The notes: generated by a model from the letters alone, not told the origin. Shown: positions 45,485-57,656, numbered from the stretch's first letter. The stretch is 64,000 bases of DNA from Eurosta solidaginis (GCF_040869045.1 NC_090319.1:303044998-303108997); one strand, 5' to 3'. Numbers and translations: made by a program.

Positions 45485-45602
45485 AGAAACTACAGTACCC
45501 GGTAGATTTTGTTCTGCCAGAAAATTGGTTTAGATACATTTCAAAAGTAAGCCCCGCTTCTTACTTCACTCTCTCTCCCACTCTGCTACTTTATCTTCAA
45601 AT
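45485..45602 (-). mobile_element. Decayed Helitron-like 3' end
   Basis: GTACCCGGTAGATTTTGTTCTGCC, read inverted, corresponds to the hairpin and CGGGT part of the ends at 33680 and 12155. The CTAG is mutated (TGTAG). It abuts the F2 element on the right. I split the motif across positions 45496-45519. Confidence 0.5.
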
Positions 45603-45603
45603 A

Positions 45604-46568
45604 TTATACCTTTCATGAAAATGCAATGTTATATAAAGTTTGTCACGAATCTCAAATTTGTAAGTCCTTAATGGAGAAGAGATGGGTCCACTTACAAGTA
45701 TACCGAAATGATTAGGATGACGGGCTGAGTTTATTTAGCCATGTCTGTAAGTCTGTATGTTTATATGTAAACTAGTCCCTAAATTTTTGCGATTTCTTGA
45801 TAAAATGCGGTGAGAGGATGTATTTGGGTGTCCGATTAGACATTTGTCGGAATCGGCTGGATCGGACCACTATAGCATATATCCTCCATACAGCTGATTT
45901 TTATAAAAAAATATTTTTTGTCATTTATTCTTAGTTTTCGAAGCTGGAGGATTGAAATTTCGCAGGATGATTACATATAAGGCATACATTTTTGTCTCTA
46001 AAAATTGTCAAGATCGGTCGTATATATAATATATATCCCGTGCAATCGATTGGTTAGATAAGAGGTTTAATGCAATTTCTCTCCCGTCTTAACCGCTAGA
46101 AGCTTCAAAATTTGCAGAATACTTATGAATGTGGCATATATATTGCCCGAAAAAATCTTTAAGATCGGTGATATATAAAATATACATCCCATACAATCGA
46201 TTGTTCAGATACGGGGTTTAACGTAATTTCTACCCCACTTTAATAGCTAGAAGCTTGAAATTTTACAGGGTGTTTACATGTAAGGCAAATAATTTTCCCT
46301 AAAAAATCGTTAAGATCAGTCATATATATAATATATAACCCATACATCCGATTGTTCATATAAGGGGTTCAACCTAATTTCTTTCTCATTTTAATAACTA
46401 TGGAAATAATTTTGTCTGAAATCGTTAAGATTATAGGCCTTGTAAATAATATATATTCCATACCACATTTTATGAATTTTTGAAATGTCAACACATTATT
46501 GCTCAGCTACATTCATGGAAGGTGTGAGATCTTAGACACAGCCGAAGGCTGTACCGTCCTTACTTGTT
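45604..46568 (+). repeat. F2 family non-coding element, copy a
   Basis: Starts TATACCTTTCATGAAAATG, a hairpin-forming end. ACCTTTCATGAA (45608-45619) has an inverted mate TTCATGGAAGGT (46512-46523). The middle holds three to four imperfect units of about 150 bp, marked by GCTAGAAGCTT.AAATTT and AAGATCGGT.ATATATAA (45938-46440). The 3' part has the perfect 6 bp stem-loop ACAGCCGAAGGCTGT (46538-46552) and ends CCGTCCTTACTTGTT. Non-coding. Confidence 0.8.
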
Positions 46569-47399
46569 TCTTCTTATTTTGTCCATTTCTTATTCCATTT
46601 ATCTTCCGCCATTTACGAACCCATTCCGATTGTATTATCATCGGATTGTAAAGTGTGTTCCGAATTTGAAAGCTCTAGCTCGACGGAAAGATACTCAAAA
46701 ATGTATAGAAGAGATTTCAAAATTTGCGAACAAGCATGAAAGCGACTTAACGCAAAGGAATTACAAATTCCTGTACATTCGTATTCGCATTAGCAAATGT
46801 GAAACAATTCGCATTTTTACCAATTCTTAATCATAAAAATAAAAAATTAAAACTTCAAAGAAAAAAGTTAATGATGCTAGAAGAAGGTTTTCTCTTTCTA
46901 AGCAAAATAAGAGCTAACATGATTGAAAAAATTCCTGAACATACGAACAGAGAGATTAATATCTATCTACGAACAATTACCCATTTACCTAGTGTCTGCA
47001 TATGACATGCTCGTATATATATATGATGTGTACATATCTATTTCTTGAACAATTTATGTTGGAAAATTTTAAAGATTGGCAAGAGTTTATGTAAAATACA
47101 TATCTTTGTATAATCTGATGTACAGTGTTGACTAAAAGATGAGCATCATTAGTAATGATGACTGTGAAAAGATATGCTTTTTTGCAACAGCGCGTACAAA
47201 TGTATACAGGGTAAACAAGAAATTTTTTGAATCAAATGAATGTGCTTGGCATGATGCAATGACTCACATTATTAACTGGCAGCCATATCGGATTATGTTT
47301 GAGAACAGAGTACCAGTACGCTAATCTAGAAACTTTTGCTACTGACGTTTTATATATCAGTTTTTAGATTCAAAACAGCGAGTTTCTTGGTCTATGCTG
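46569..47399. other. Unassigned stretch with short plus-strand frames
   Basis: Frames at 46564-46830, 46799-47005 and 47139-47324 overlap or follow each other on the plus strand. Their residue mix is more protein-like than usual (for example KDTQKCIEEISKFANKHESD). I recognise no family. They could be a decayed gene or element. Confidence 0.35.
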
Positions 47400-48781
47400 T
47401 TGTTGTAGCAGTGCTTCACCCTATCCAAAACCACTCACTAATTTTCATCAATATCCCCTGACAGGAGTCCGAAGAAACGTAAAGTTTCAACAAGGTGGAA
47501 ACAGAGAGATTATTTTTAGTGGCCTTGCTTCTACATTGCAATTGAAAAGATGGTTGGTGTCATCTGTAGACACTTTTACAAGCGGGACATACATTGGACG
47601 TGTCAGGGTTGATTCGGAATAGGTAAGGCTTTAACCTGTTGCAGTAGCCAGATCAAAATTGAGCCAGAGTAACGCGCGTCAACGCAATCTCCCCAGTGTG
47701 TACCACAACTGCTAATTTTGGGGTATTTCTCTTTATGAATGGAGTTCAACGGTCAATCCCTGACATTGTAGCCCGACGCCTTTTAATGGACGTTTCTGAA
47801 GGCCTTGTCATGCTCCTATTTTTCATACAGCTGAGGCCTTAAGTGACGGATTTCTTTGTAGTGCTTACGGAGTTGACTTCTTAAGTTCCTGGTAGGCGGG
47901 ACCTCTTCAATCAGATATCCGTTTATATGCCAAGGTGACTGGGTATTCATAACAAACTATTTGTTCAACATTTTAATTCTCTCCCTTATGCAGAGTATTA
48001 GCGCCTTACTACGTAGATGATGTTATGGAAACAAGAATACATGCTGTGGCAGTTCTGAGTCCGGTGTTTTGACATGCCTTCAGTTTCCTCCAGAATGTTT
48101 CTTTAGGCTCGGCTACCATATTGGGGACGCGTAGCTCTCAAACGGCCGGCCAATTGCTTTATAAGTGCTTTATAACGTTTCTTTATCTTTGCCCAAAGTC
48201 CTGCCGGCAAGAGACTATAGGATTTTGTTACAACTCTAGACTTCAGGTACAATTGTGGTTGCATGCTCGCCAAAATGTGGATTCTGATCGAGCGTCCATA
48301 TTTAGTAGTATTTAAGTATTAGGGAGATAGTTGTTGATTTTATATCATAGCCCATTGATGGATGGGCCGGGACCTGTTGCCTTTAGCGTGCATCGGCGTA
48401 GGACACAATGGTAACTCCTTCGGGTGCAGAATGGAGCTTCGATATGCAAAATTTAAATAAAAGTGGGGATAGAACACTACCCTGTGGCACCCATTGTTAA
48501 ATTATTCTGGGTTTGGAAGTTATGTTCCTGAAGTGCAGCGATGCCTGTGGATTACACAGATTATTTGTATGTCACCTTTTTAGACTGAGAGGTAGGGTGT
48601 ACCCTTGGTTAGGTTTTGAAGTTTGTCCCTTCGGCTTTAATTGTCCTTGGCAGCCAGCCAGAAGAGCAATTTTTAGTTCAACCTCGGCTTCTCAAATATT
48701 CCTAATGAAGGTTCTTTGTTCTTCCTTGAGAGCTGAACTGAGTCAGTTTTGAAATCTAAAATTCGATCGGAATATATTTAT
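47400..48781 (-). pseudogene. Jockey-like non-LTR relic (E1)
   Basis: The 3' end near 47400-47480 matches those at 50230 and 33350. Near 48390-48480 the minus strand reads a decayed PQGSVLSPLLFKF-like RT block, then SAPEGVTIVSYADA, i.e. a YADD box with the second Asp lost. The region between has many stops. The upstream edge touches the hAT MITE at 48782. Confidence 0.65.
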
Positions 48782-49115
48782 TAGGCCGGGTCGATTTGTG
48801 GGGAGGCAAAAAAATCGCCCATTGCTCTGTGAAAATCATATTCTAGGGATCAAAATAAGAAACTTTGCCGAAGGAACCATACCTCTAAAACGAATTCTGG
48901 TGTCCCCCAATTTGGGGCGAACTTTTGGGTAGGGGCAAATTTTGAAAAATCCAATCGAGCCAAATGTATGACCGACCCCCACTAACTTTGGAGGCCCGAC
49001 CCACCGATGCCAGTGGCACACCCCCTGGAACCCCCCTGGGGGTTCACCATACAAACATTTCAAATTATTTTATTGCAAATTTTTTTATTTGTTTATACGT
49101 AATCGACCCGCTCTA
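48782..49115. mobile_element. hAT-type MITE, copy 2
   Basis: 334 bp, starting TAGGCCGGGTCGATTT and ending AATCGACCCGCTCTA. Perfect 8 bp duplication ATATTTAT (48774-48781 and 49116-49123). The left 150 bp is nearly the same as the arms of the element at 2730-3372, but the right arm is reduced to the terminal 15 bp. A GC-rich stretch with CCCCCTGGAACCCCCCTGGG lies at 49020-49040. Confidence 0.88.
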
Positions 49116-49123
49116 ATATTTAT

Positions 49124-49870
49124 ATTTATTTATTTATCTATGTATAATTTACAGATGGTCGATTTAGAATTTGGCCTTTATATTACGTCGCTTTCAGTAT
49201 AAAAGTGAGTAATTTTGTTGTCGATTTTTTAATAACTACCAAACTTGGAACATACTTAAGAACTGGATGACAAGGCAACATGAGAGAAAAAAACAGATCG
49301 AGATACTTATAGATCTTTTGAAAATTCATACCGTGAATATTGCGATCGCTTTGAAATACTTTCTCATTGAGCTAGAAACTTGAAGCTTTAAGCTTAGTTC
49401 AGGACTACGAGGCAATGCAGCGAAAAGGGGAAAAGGAAATGAAAGTTCGGTTTTAAGTAACTTTTTAATGAAATAGAAACTTGAAACCTAATTCGGGGCA
49501 CCGACACAATGCAATAAACTGATGACCATCGATGAGTTAGAGACTTGAATTTATAAATGTTGTACAGAAACTAATTACAGATTAACACCTTTGACAAAAA
49601 GTGTTAGGTGTCGCACAAATTGATATTTGAGAAAATTGAACGGATTGGAAGGAATCTCGCAATTCACTTTTGAGAGACTCCCCGTTGAGCTAAAAACTGT
49701 ATGCCTGCTAGGTAGTTGAGAACTCAAAGGCAATGCATTAAATAATGGGAGAAATTCCGATAGGAGGCGTTCAAGGCGAGATATATAAAAATGATCTACA
49801 TTTTAACGCCTTAAGCAACAAAAAGTTCGCAGGTTCGGGAAAATAGGTCAAAAGGAGAAAGCCTTTTACC
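49124..49870. repeat. Degenerate minisatellite-like repeat
   Basis: Phrases GAGCTAGAAACTTGAAGC, ATAGAAACTTGAAACC, GTTAGAGACTTGAATT and GAGGCAATGCA / ACACAATGCAATAAA recur at about 100-130 bp steps from 49370 to 49740. Similar to the flanks of the Penelope-like element. Confidence 0.5.
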
Positions 49871-50135
49871 GAATTTCATTATAATTTTTATGAAATACAT
49901 CATGCACCCTGTATATAAACCTGCACGTTTCATATGTATATTCGCTTTCTGTAGGCGCCGTATTCGAGGATTTAAAGAGTAACGAGTGCACTTAGGCGAG
50001 CTTCGTATATAAATAGACCGTTACAAAATTAATGAATGTTTTCAGTTCGAAATATATGACATTGATAACCTGTTTTATCGTGATACAATTTTCTTACAGT
50101 TTTGTGAAGATTCGGCAACCTAAGCAACATTCACG

Positions 50136-52060
50136 ATGGTTAACAACACCCAATCGACTTATCCAGGCGATATCTCGATTTCTTACACAGAGCCTCACCG
50201 ATTCTTCGATACATGCGCGTTTTTTGCTAACAGTGCTTCGCTCCATACAATAGGTGCGCTTACTCAGAAGTTGTTATCAAAGCCCTCTAACGGGAGTCCA
50301 AGAAAAATAGCAGCTTATACAAGGTTGGACTACAGGGATGCTGCTGAAAAGATGGTTGGTGTCATGTGGGGATACATCGTGTACTGGGCTTGCATTACTT
50401 ATGCTGGGTTTAATTCTGTACGAGTAAATTTTTAACCTGTTGAAAAATGCAGAACGAAGTTGGGAAAGAGTGACTCGTGTCTCCCTGTGCAGTCTACTTT
50501 CATTTTCTGCAATTGTCGGATACTCTATATTGATAAGGGTGTTGACCGAACGCCACCTATAGAAGGTGTCTACCGACTCAGTGTGGATTAAGCTCAGGAC
50601 CTCATTATGCTTACCTGTATCAAAGGACTTAGTTGGTAGATGCTGGATCTCATCGTAGTGCCTGCGAAAAGTTTGTTTGCTGGGATATCCCCCCATGTGA
50701 CAATTCTTTTAATTCAAATCTTTTGCTTCACTTACATGGTGGTCGTCAGGATCAAAAGATGACGTCCCATTGTATTTGTGTATGCAGTATCTTGGCAGAC
50801 TGGCAGCCATTTCCAGAGTATGTTTTTTAAGCCAGGCAACCAAACTGACGACGCTTTGCACATGAGCGGGCGGCTTATTGCTTTATAAGTTGTTAGCAGC
50901 ATTTCTTTATCCTAGCCCCAGGTGCTGACAACAAGCGACTTGAGAATTTTGTTGCAGCCTTATAGCTTGGATACAATTTCGAAGGCACTCACCTTGAGGG
51001 TAAGAGTGTTGTCGAAAGTTAGACTTTAGATCTTTTGGTGACTGATAGTGGGTAGACTAATGCCATCGTCTTGATGTTCCTTTACTTGCGTCATCTGTTC
51101 CTTCCACGTCGTAAATCTAGTGGCCTTGGACTTGGTCGGTGACAGGTTCAGATCGCGCAATATGAAAAAATTAGAAAGGCTGGTGAGATAGTTATTTATT
51201 TTGGAAATATATTCGTCTATTTAACGCTCAGATCCTGTTGCCATTACTGTGCAGTCCTCGGAATGGGAAATAATGGTAACTCCTTCTGATGATGAAGGTA
51301 GGTTGAAGTAGTTTGCCGTGGTTGATCGTGTCGCAAGCTTTTGACAGGCCATGAGCACGGTCCTATGATGGAATTTTGGCCGGTAGACTCGGCAAATTAT
51401 CTGCGTAGTTATGGGGAGTATCTCTATCGTTAATAAAACAACAGTAGAACGACCTGCAACGTCTTGGCTAGTGGCGAAGGAGTGATATCGCAAGATAGGA
51501 CGCACCTTCGTTAGCTGGTTTCCAGTATTTAGTAGCGGACTCATTCTCGTCATCTTCCATATTTCTGGAATGACTAGGGTCTTTAATGACATGTTTTAAA
51601 TGTGCATCAGGTATCTTACTCCCTCGCCAATCGCTATACCGACTGGAACTATTGACTTGGAGCCCTTGACCTTTTTGATGGCTATTTTAGCAACTATGGG
51701 GGTGACGGTAATCGCCAACACGTCTTGGTTGTGTTCCTGTGTCATTATATTCGGGTTGTGAAGCGAAGAATTGATTTGTGAAGGTCTTGAAATCTTTCCA
51801 ATTCACTTTTTTGAAATCAACATATAAAGGTTCGCCATTCAAATGTAATAAAATTTGTAGATCGCTGGATTGTACGGGCTGGTGGTCGGATAAGTCCTGA
51901 GCTCACGATGGAGATGTTTGGCAATTTCCTCAAATTCGAGAGGGGTAACGCCATTTAATGCACACAGAGTCGTAATAAGGAGGAGGTCGTGCATGTACCA
52001 GCTATCATGGATCGAGCTCAAAAGCAGGGAGATCATCGTCATGCTGTATATTCAAAAGCC
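50136..52060 (-). pseudogene. Jockey-like non-LTR relic (E2), endonuclease end to C terminus
   Basis: Minus-strand order: endonuclease end and linker (LYVDFKKVNWKDFKTFTNQF near 51800), RT start (AKIAIKKVKGSKS near 51690), NMSLKTLVIPEIWKM (51580), a scrambled palm, then SSSEGVTIISHSEDCTVMATG (51245-51300), where HSED stands in place of YADD. After that come DLNLSPTKS (near 51130) and the C terminus RLHRETRVTLSQLRSAFFNRL ... VSPHDTNHLFS (50277-50540), a Cys/His-type ending common in this family. About 60-80 residues between the first RT motifs and the YADD position are missing. Inactive. Confidence 0.8.
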
Positions 52061-53012
52061 TTAGACAGGTGATTATGGGATCCTCTACTGTAGTAGATAC
52101 CTACATTACCAATGCTGGCCTGCGAGAAGATAAGAGGTTACTCAAATAGACTTACAGGCGTCTAGTCCCACATCTGCGCAAATTAGTACTCTTGGGCCTG
52201 TGATAGAATAGCAATATAAGGCCAGGGGTCGAACCGTTACATACGATCCGTGATCGAATGCCGTTTTTTAAATCACTTTAGCTCTAAAATGGTGCATTGG
52301 ATTAGTGAAATATGTGAACTACGGACAATGCGTACTCACAAAATCCATAATACATATATCATTATTTTTTTTTAAACAGTAGGATAGTCTTATTTTCATC
52401 GATTTTCGATCCGTTATCAGGATGAAACCTTCCCCTGAATCCAAATGGGCCTCTGCAACCTGAAGGGTCATTGCCACAGAAAGCTTTGGAAGAAAATGCC
52501 AAGCACATATCTATGTTTGTTTTTTTTTTTTTTTGTAAACCGTCTAATGCAGTATGCACAGAGTTCAGGAAGGCCAGGTTAAAAGTATTAAATGACAATC
52601 ATTATTTTATTTTATGTTGTCATAGTGAAAAATATGGCACATTTATGATAAACGGAAATATGAGTGAAGTAATGGTACACCAACACAGTGATGTAACACA
52701 ACAACAAAGAATCTACACTGCCTGAAATAAGAGAAAATAATGAATAAAAGACGCTTGTAGTATTAGAAGAAAAGGAGAATATGAAGAATCCTTTCGAGTT
52801 AGTTGAATAAAAATGCAAGACACTGATGAAAGAGCAGCAATGGGGCGTCACATTGCGCATTACGCTGCTGGAGCCTGAGAGCTGAAGTGCAATGAAGCAA
52901 CAAAGAATAAAAGGAGTATTTGCATTGTTACCATACGTTGACACTCAACTGAACTGAGTGGGATACTGCAGCAGCAAGTTTCATACAGGAATTTCATATA
53001 CATATATGAAAG
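52061..53012. other. Unassigned stretch
   Basis: Possible further endonuclease debris of E2 up to about 52200. Overlapping frames at 52362-52944 have no domain. Confidence 0.4.
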
Positions 53013-53014
53013 TA

Positions 53015-54021
53015 CAGTACAGCCAGAAAGTATTAGGACAAGATAAAAAAAGATGTTGGTTTTGAAATAGCCTCAGAATTGTATTTTTCCAGATTGCAAA
53101 TGGTCAAGCGAATGGAAATATCCGTCGAATTGCGAGCCGGTGGAAAGTCACTTCGGCCAGTAAATGAACAGAAAAGACTGAAGTTCGCTTAAGAACATAT
53201 TGACTGCAAGATTGATCAGTGGAAACGAGTTTTATGGTCAGAAGAATTAAAATTCGATCTTTTCGGTAGCCATAGGCCTCAATATGTTTGCAGAAACGTT
53301 AATGAAAGATTCAAATCAGATTGCATTGTGCCAACTGTAAAATATGGCGGTGGCTCAATGATTGTTTGGGGCTGTTTCAGCTTCGCTGGCGTTGGCTAAC
53401 TAAAAAAAAAATTGAAGGAATTATGAATAAAGAGCATTATAACAGTATACCACAACGCCATGCAATAACAACTGGCATTAATTTGATTTGTCGTGGATTC
53501 ATTTACGACGAAGGTTACGCTCCGAAACATACATCAAAACATTGTACGAAACGAAAAAAGAGACCCACTTGACCTTGATACAATGGAGTGGCCACTAAAT
53601 CCCCCCATCTAAGCGCCATCGAGCTATTGTGGGAAATATTGGATTGACGTGTGAGAGATCAAAAAGCCAACAAGCGTTCCTGACCTCTGGGGTCATTTGA
53701 ACGAAGCGTGGAATAATACTCCACATCAAAAACTTCAAAAGCTCATCTAAAGAATGCCGAAATTGTGTGCTGCAATATTGATTATGCATTGAGCAAAACG
53801 CGGCCATTTTCAAGAAAATCGCGTAAAGTAACATACTCACTGTTTCTTTATAAATTTTTATGGAACTTTCAGTAAAAATTATCAAAAATGTCTTCGGATC
53901 ATAGAACTAAGTTGAATGTACAAAACTACTGCGAATATGTGAATAATATTTTAATAAATGATACGATAAACTGACAAAAACTAATTTTTTCAATTGGTTC
54001 TAATACTTTCCGACTGTACTG
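53015..54021 (+). mobile_element. Tc1-like DNA transposon, defective
   Basis: 1007 bp between inverted ends CAGTACAGCCAGAAAGTATT (53015) and its inverse ending at 54021 (imperfect over about 23 bp). TA is present on both sides (53013-53014 and 54022-54023). Active Tc1 elements are about 1.6 kb, so the N-terminal DNA-binding half is largely deleted. Confidence 0.9.
53160..53760 (+). pseudogene. Tc1 transposase C-terminal relic
   Basis: Cut-and-paste transposase of the DD34E type. The plus strand reads WKRVLWSEELKFDLFGSHRP, where the usual SDE is SEE, so the first catalytic Asp is lost. VKYGGGSMIVWGCFSFAG follows. Further on GYAPKHTSKH stands where QQDNAPKHTS is expected, so the second Asp is also lost. 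The end SPHLSAIELLWEILD keeps the Glu. Frames change at least three times. No HTH domain can be read upstream. Confidence 0.85.
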
Positions 54022-55059
54022 TATGTAAGAAAATATTTGTGAGTATATTCCCATATGGGCTGGAATGTCGCAGCTTGTTGATGTGTCATCATAATAAAAA
54101 TGTCATATATTAACACGTAACAATCGTTAGCTTTTGTATTCTGTACGGTGCGTGATAGCATTCCGGTGATATATTCAACATCATGTGAAAGCTGACAATG
54201 CAGAAAATTAAAAGGACCTACAATGTATGCAACAAGTTGTGCAAGTATCAAATGTACAAGTTGCGCCTTGATCAGTGGGGGTCATTAGGTACACGTATTT
54301 GCTTCTTCTCACTGGTTATTTTCGTTTGTAAAAATATATTATTTAAGGCCTCGGTACAATGACATTTTACTTAAAGATGCATTTAAGACATGCTTACGCA
54401 TTCCAGTAACATAGCTACAGTCAACCAAGATGTTACGTTTGTAAATATGAAGGAACTTCGGACTTGGCAACTGAAGTTTATTTCTTTATTATTTATTTAT
54501 TTATTTACTGCCGATTCACATACAAAATTTTGCGAAGCACTGTCATAAACATTCTTCCTATACAACAAAAATACTAGCTAACATATTTTGTATCGTATTC
54601 ATTTGTTATATTGCAGTTTTTTGTTGCGAAAAATGTTATAAAAGTTATCAACGAGTGGGAAAAAAAATTTCACTTGCAAAGTGTGCCAACACCCTTTGCC
54701 ACAGCAACTGTCGAATTTTTATTTTTATGCTTTGCTTGCAACAAAAGTTTCAAGTTGGCTACTTTTTTATGTCAGATGGCGACAGTGTCGCCCAATCTAC
54801 TGTTCTTCATAAAAATGCGTGCAGTCTGCTCATAACGCATAAGATTGTGTTAAACGCTTCTATATGAAGAACTGCTTATGTGACGGGGCTTTTACGCATA
54901 AAGATTAGTTTTGACAAATAATGGTATGTATTTCAATCTTCTTCCCTTTCATTGTTCGCATGGAAACCAGTCGTATTATGTAATTTGTCTGCTTCCTTTT
55001 GTCAAACAGTTTTCATGTGAATATCTACATCATACTGCTTGCCAATCACGAGACTTTTG
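54022..55059. other. Unassigned stretch
   Basis: A (TTTA)n tract near 54484-54507; overlapping short frames at 54611-54867 without recognisable domain. Confidence 0.45.
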
Positions 55060-55945
55060 GCTTCATTCTCTATTGCCAACAATAGCTTAGACGAACGATT
55101 CGCCTCCAAATGACATCGCCTAGAAATGGCATTCTCAATCTTTCTCGTTCGGCCTTTAGGTTTCTTACTTTATGTCAAAGAGGAAGGCGAAATCAATTGT
55201 CAGTGAATTTGTAAAAGTTTGTGCTGCTCTTGTGAAATTCTAATTTTCTCCAAATGATCTCTAAGTATCGCATCATAATGGCAAAAAATGTTCATCGTTT
55301 CGCTCACCAAGATATATACCTTCGCCTTGAAACCTAGACCTCTTTCACCCAAAAATAAAATAGTGTCCAAAATTCTATATAAAATTTCTTTCGACTTTTG
55401 AGTTTCAGTGATTAGCTGTTCGTTGGTAGGTGTATCAATTGTAGCCTCCTTTTGAATTAGATTTTGTAAAGATCGCCATTGAATATAACATTTAGTGTGA
55501 TCTTGAATATTTTCGTGTGATGGAAATTTATCGTATAGGTTCTTCCATACCTGGAATTTCGAATATCCGCAGAACAAATTTTAGGTCGATTTAAAGTATT
55601 GGTGCTTAATAGACGACATGCTAGGCAATAAAAAGCATTGCTACTGGCACTCCACATTAACCACTCACGCTCCACTTTCTCTCCATTTGGCAAGATTCTG
55701 TTTAACAACGAGGTAGGAAATTCCTCGTCATGACAATCACGTGGAAAAATAACAGAGCCCTTTGATGTCCTCGATGAATTATTTCGTTGCCTTCTTTAGA
55801 TCGCAAAAACTCATTATTCACGGTATCGATATCGAAGTCGTTTAAATTCTCTGGACTTTGATACAGAGTTTGGGGTATGGTTGGAAGACTTTTTGAAGAT
55901 GAAATTTCATCAGTGTCACCACGAAAATTTTACGATTTCGGATTC
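55060..55945 (-). pseudogene. hAT/ZMYM-type (TTF zinc finger) transposase relic
   Basis: The minus strand starts near 55860 with a Ser/Glu/Asp-rich lead (ISSSKSLPTIPQTLYQSPEN). After a frameshift it reads LLNRILPNGEKVEREWLMWS and SSNAFYCLACRLLS, a TTF-type finger. Then GYSKFQVWKNLYDKFPSHEN and DHTKCYIQWRSLQNLI lead into FLGERGLGFKAKVYIL and YDAILRDHLEKIRIS. This order (TTF finger, then DUF4371-like region) is that of hAT transposases and the related ZMYM1-like proteins. Past 55200 a short segment (LLLAIENEAKSL near 55070) may be the hAT dimerisation end, with several hundred residues of catalytic core deleted. Dead. Confidence 0.78.
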
Positions 55946-56369
55946 ATGTAAACATACATTTTTGTTTGATGTTTTTCATTACCAATATTCGTTGCTTTTG
56001 AAATTCGGCTTAAAATGTGCACATTGAACTGCCAAAGACTCTCCTGAATTAAAAAAATGTCTTAGTACCTCTAAATCGCGGGCCCCTGAGAAACCCCGGC
56101 CTGGGGAACCCCCCACCCCCTCATCGTCGGGCCACATATACATAAGGTTCTATTCTGAACAAATTTTTCTTCGAGTTATGGCTCCCGAAACATAGAAAAC
56201 TGCTTAGTCATAAAAGGGGCGGTATCACCCCCATTTTTTAAAATTTGAAGTTTTTCCTATTTATTGTTATAAATCCACTTGGGAAATGAAATACCAATTA
56301 TATAAAGCCCTTTTTTGCAAAGACATATCTTATTTTATTCGCCCACGACCCTTTTAAAAATGTATATCC
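55946..56369. repeat. Fragment of another dispersed repeat
   Basis: TTCTTCGAGTTATGGCTCCC, AAAAGGGGCGGTATCACCCC and TTCCTATTTATTGTTATAAA at 56165-56275 resemble F1-type phrasing and are likely debris of a related family. I cannot give its ends. Confidence 0.35.
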
Positions 56370-56560
56370 TGCTTGCAATGTGTCCCCACATGACACCAGC
56401 CATCTCTTCAATTGTAATGCGGAACCAACGCCTCAAACATCCCTATCTTTATGGTCCACCACTGTTAAACAGCAAGTTTCCCTTAACTCCCGTTAGAGGA
56501 CTTTGATGACAATTTGTGATTGGTCGCACCTATTAGATGGGGCATTATAGTGGTGTTGCT
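56370..56560 (+). pseudogene. Jockey-like 3' fragment (E4)
   Basis: The plus strand reads CPHMT, then RNQRLKHP in shifted frames, corresponding to the SPHDT.HLF.C end of E2. The shared 3' sequence is TCCCGTTAGAGGACTTTGAT, then GACAATTTGTGATTGG. Only the last 60 codons and the trailer remain. Confidence 0.65.
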
Positions 56561-57642
56561 GGCTTCTCCGTGCGATGAGAAATGTACGTCGAGAATCGCT
56601 TCAAAGGACTCTTCACTACTACGTAACAATTCTCTGTTATCTGTCCTTATTAGTCGCTGAACTATATTTGATCTAGCTAGTCGCTGGAGTATTTGGATGA
56701 GAAATATTTTGTTAAACAAACTGTGGAAGAAAGCTGTTCTATAGCTCCAATTATTTTCGAAATATTTAAAAATTTTAATGGTTGCAGCAAAATTCCACCA
56801 AAAATCCTATATCGCCTCTTCCATCATAAAAAATACACTAAGTATTTTAAGAGCATAAATCATACATACCTCGTCGGTTTCATCGCTTACGCTTTTTTTT
56901 TTCAAAAGAATATGCCAAAAAAAAAAGGTTTTATATTCTTTCGCAATCTTTTTTTATACGAAAATCCGATTATAAATTTTATTGTTTTTATTTCACTCAT
57001 TCCGTTGCATAAAAATTCATTTCCTTAAGGCCATACTTAACATTCGATTACATCCGATAACAATTCAATGATTTGTAATTCGCGCAAATTGGTTCATATT
57101 TCCGTAGCCACTGACTTTACCATTGAGCCGGAAAATGTGCGGTGTGCCGCTACCGCCTACGTTTTTTTTTGCACAACAACTCTCATTGATTTCCTTGGCT
57201 ACGTGCGCTGGAGCGCGGCGATCATTCGCGTTTTATATTCAATTCATGTCATTGTCCTGTATTGTTGTTGTTCTTTTAGCGAAAGAATTCCAAGGGCGGG
57301 TAGTTACATTAAAGCCAAAATAAATTCGAAAAAGAGTTATGAAAAACACAAATTAAAACTCAAAAAGCTGAAAGCCGTAAAATAGGCATGTGAAGCAAAG
57401 GATTTAATGCGCACAAATCAGGTAGAGCGAGTGGTCGTGATATAGCTGTGAGGGTGGAATCTTTCATTTTGGGACTTGGTCATATTAATGGTGCTGCAGA
57501 AAAGCTTCAAGCCAATGTAGTGTTGTAACTGTAAACGTCAAGACAGCTTTCAGAAAAATCAAGAGTATGGCTAGTTAGATGCTACAGAAGTTTGAAACAT
57601 AAAATATTGAAGCCTTAGCTAAAGATGAGTGAGAGATAAGAC
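56561..57642. other. Unassigned stretch with a 105-codon frame
   Basis: The plus frame at 57068-57385 (MICNSRKLVHISVATDFTIE to KLKLKKLKAVK) has a hydrophobic middle and a basic tail, and a locally higher GC content. I recognise no family; it could be chance or a host exon. Confidence 0.35.
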
Positions 57643-57656
57643 ATGACTCGTACTTA

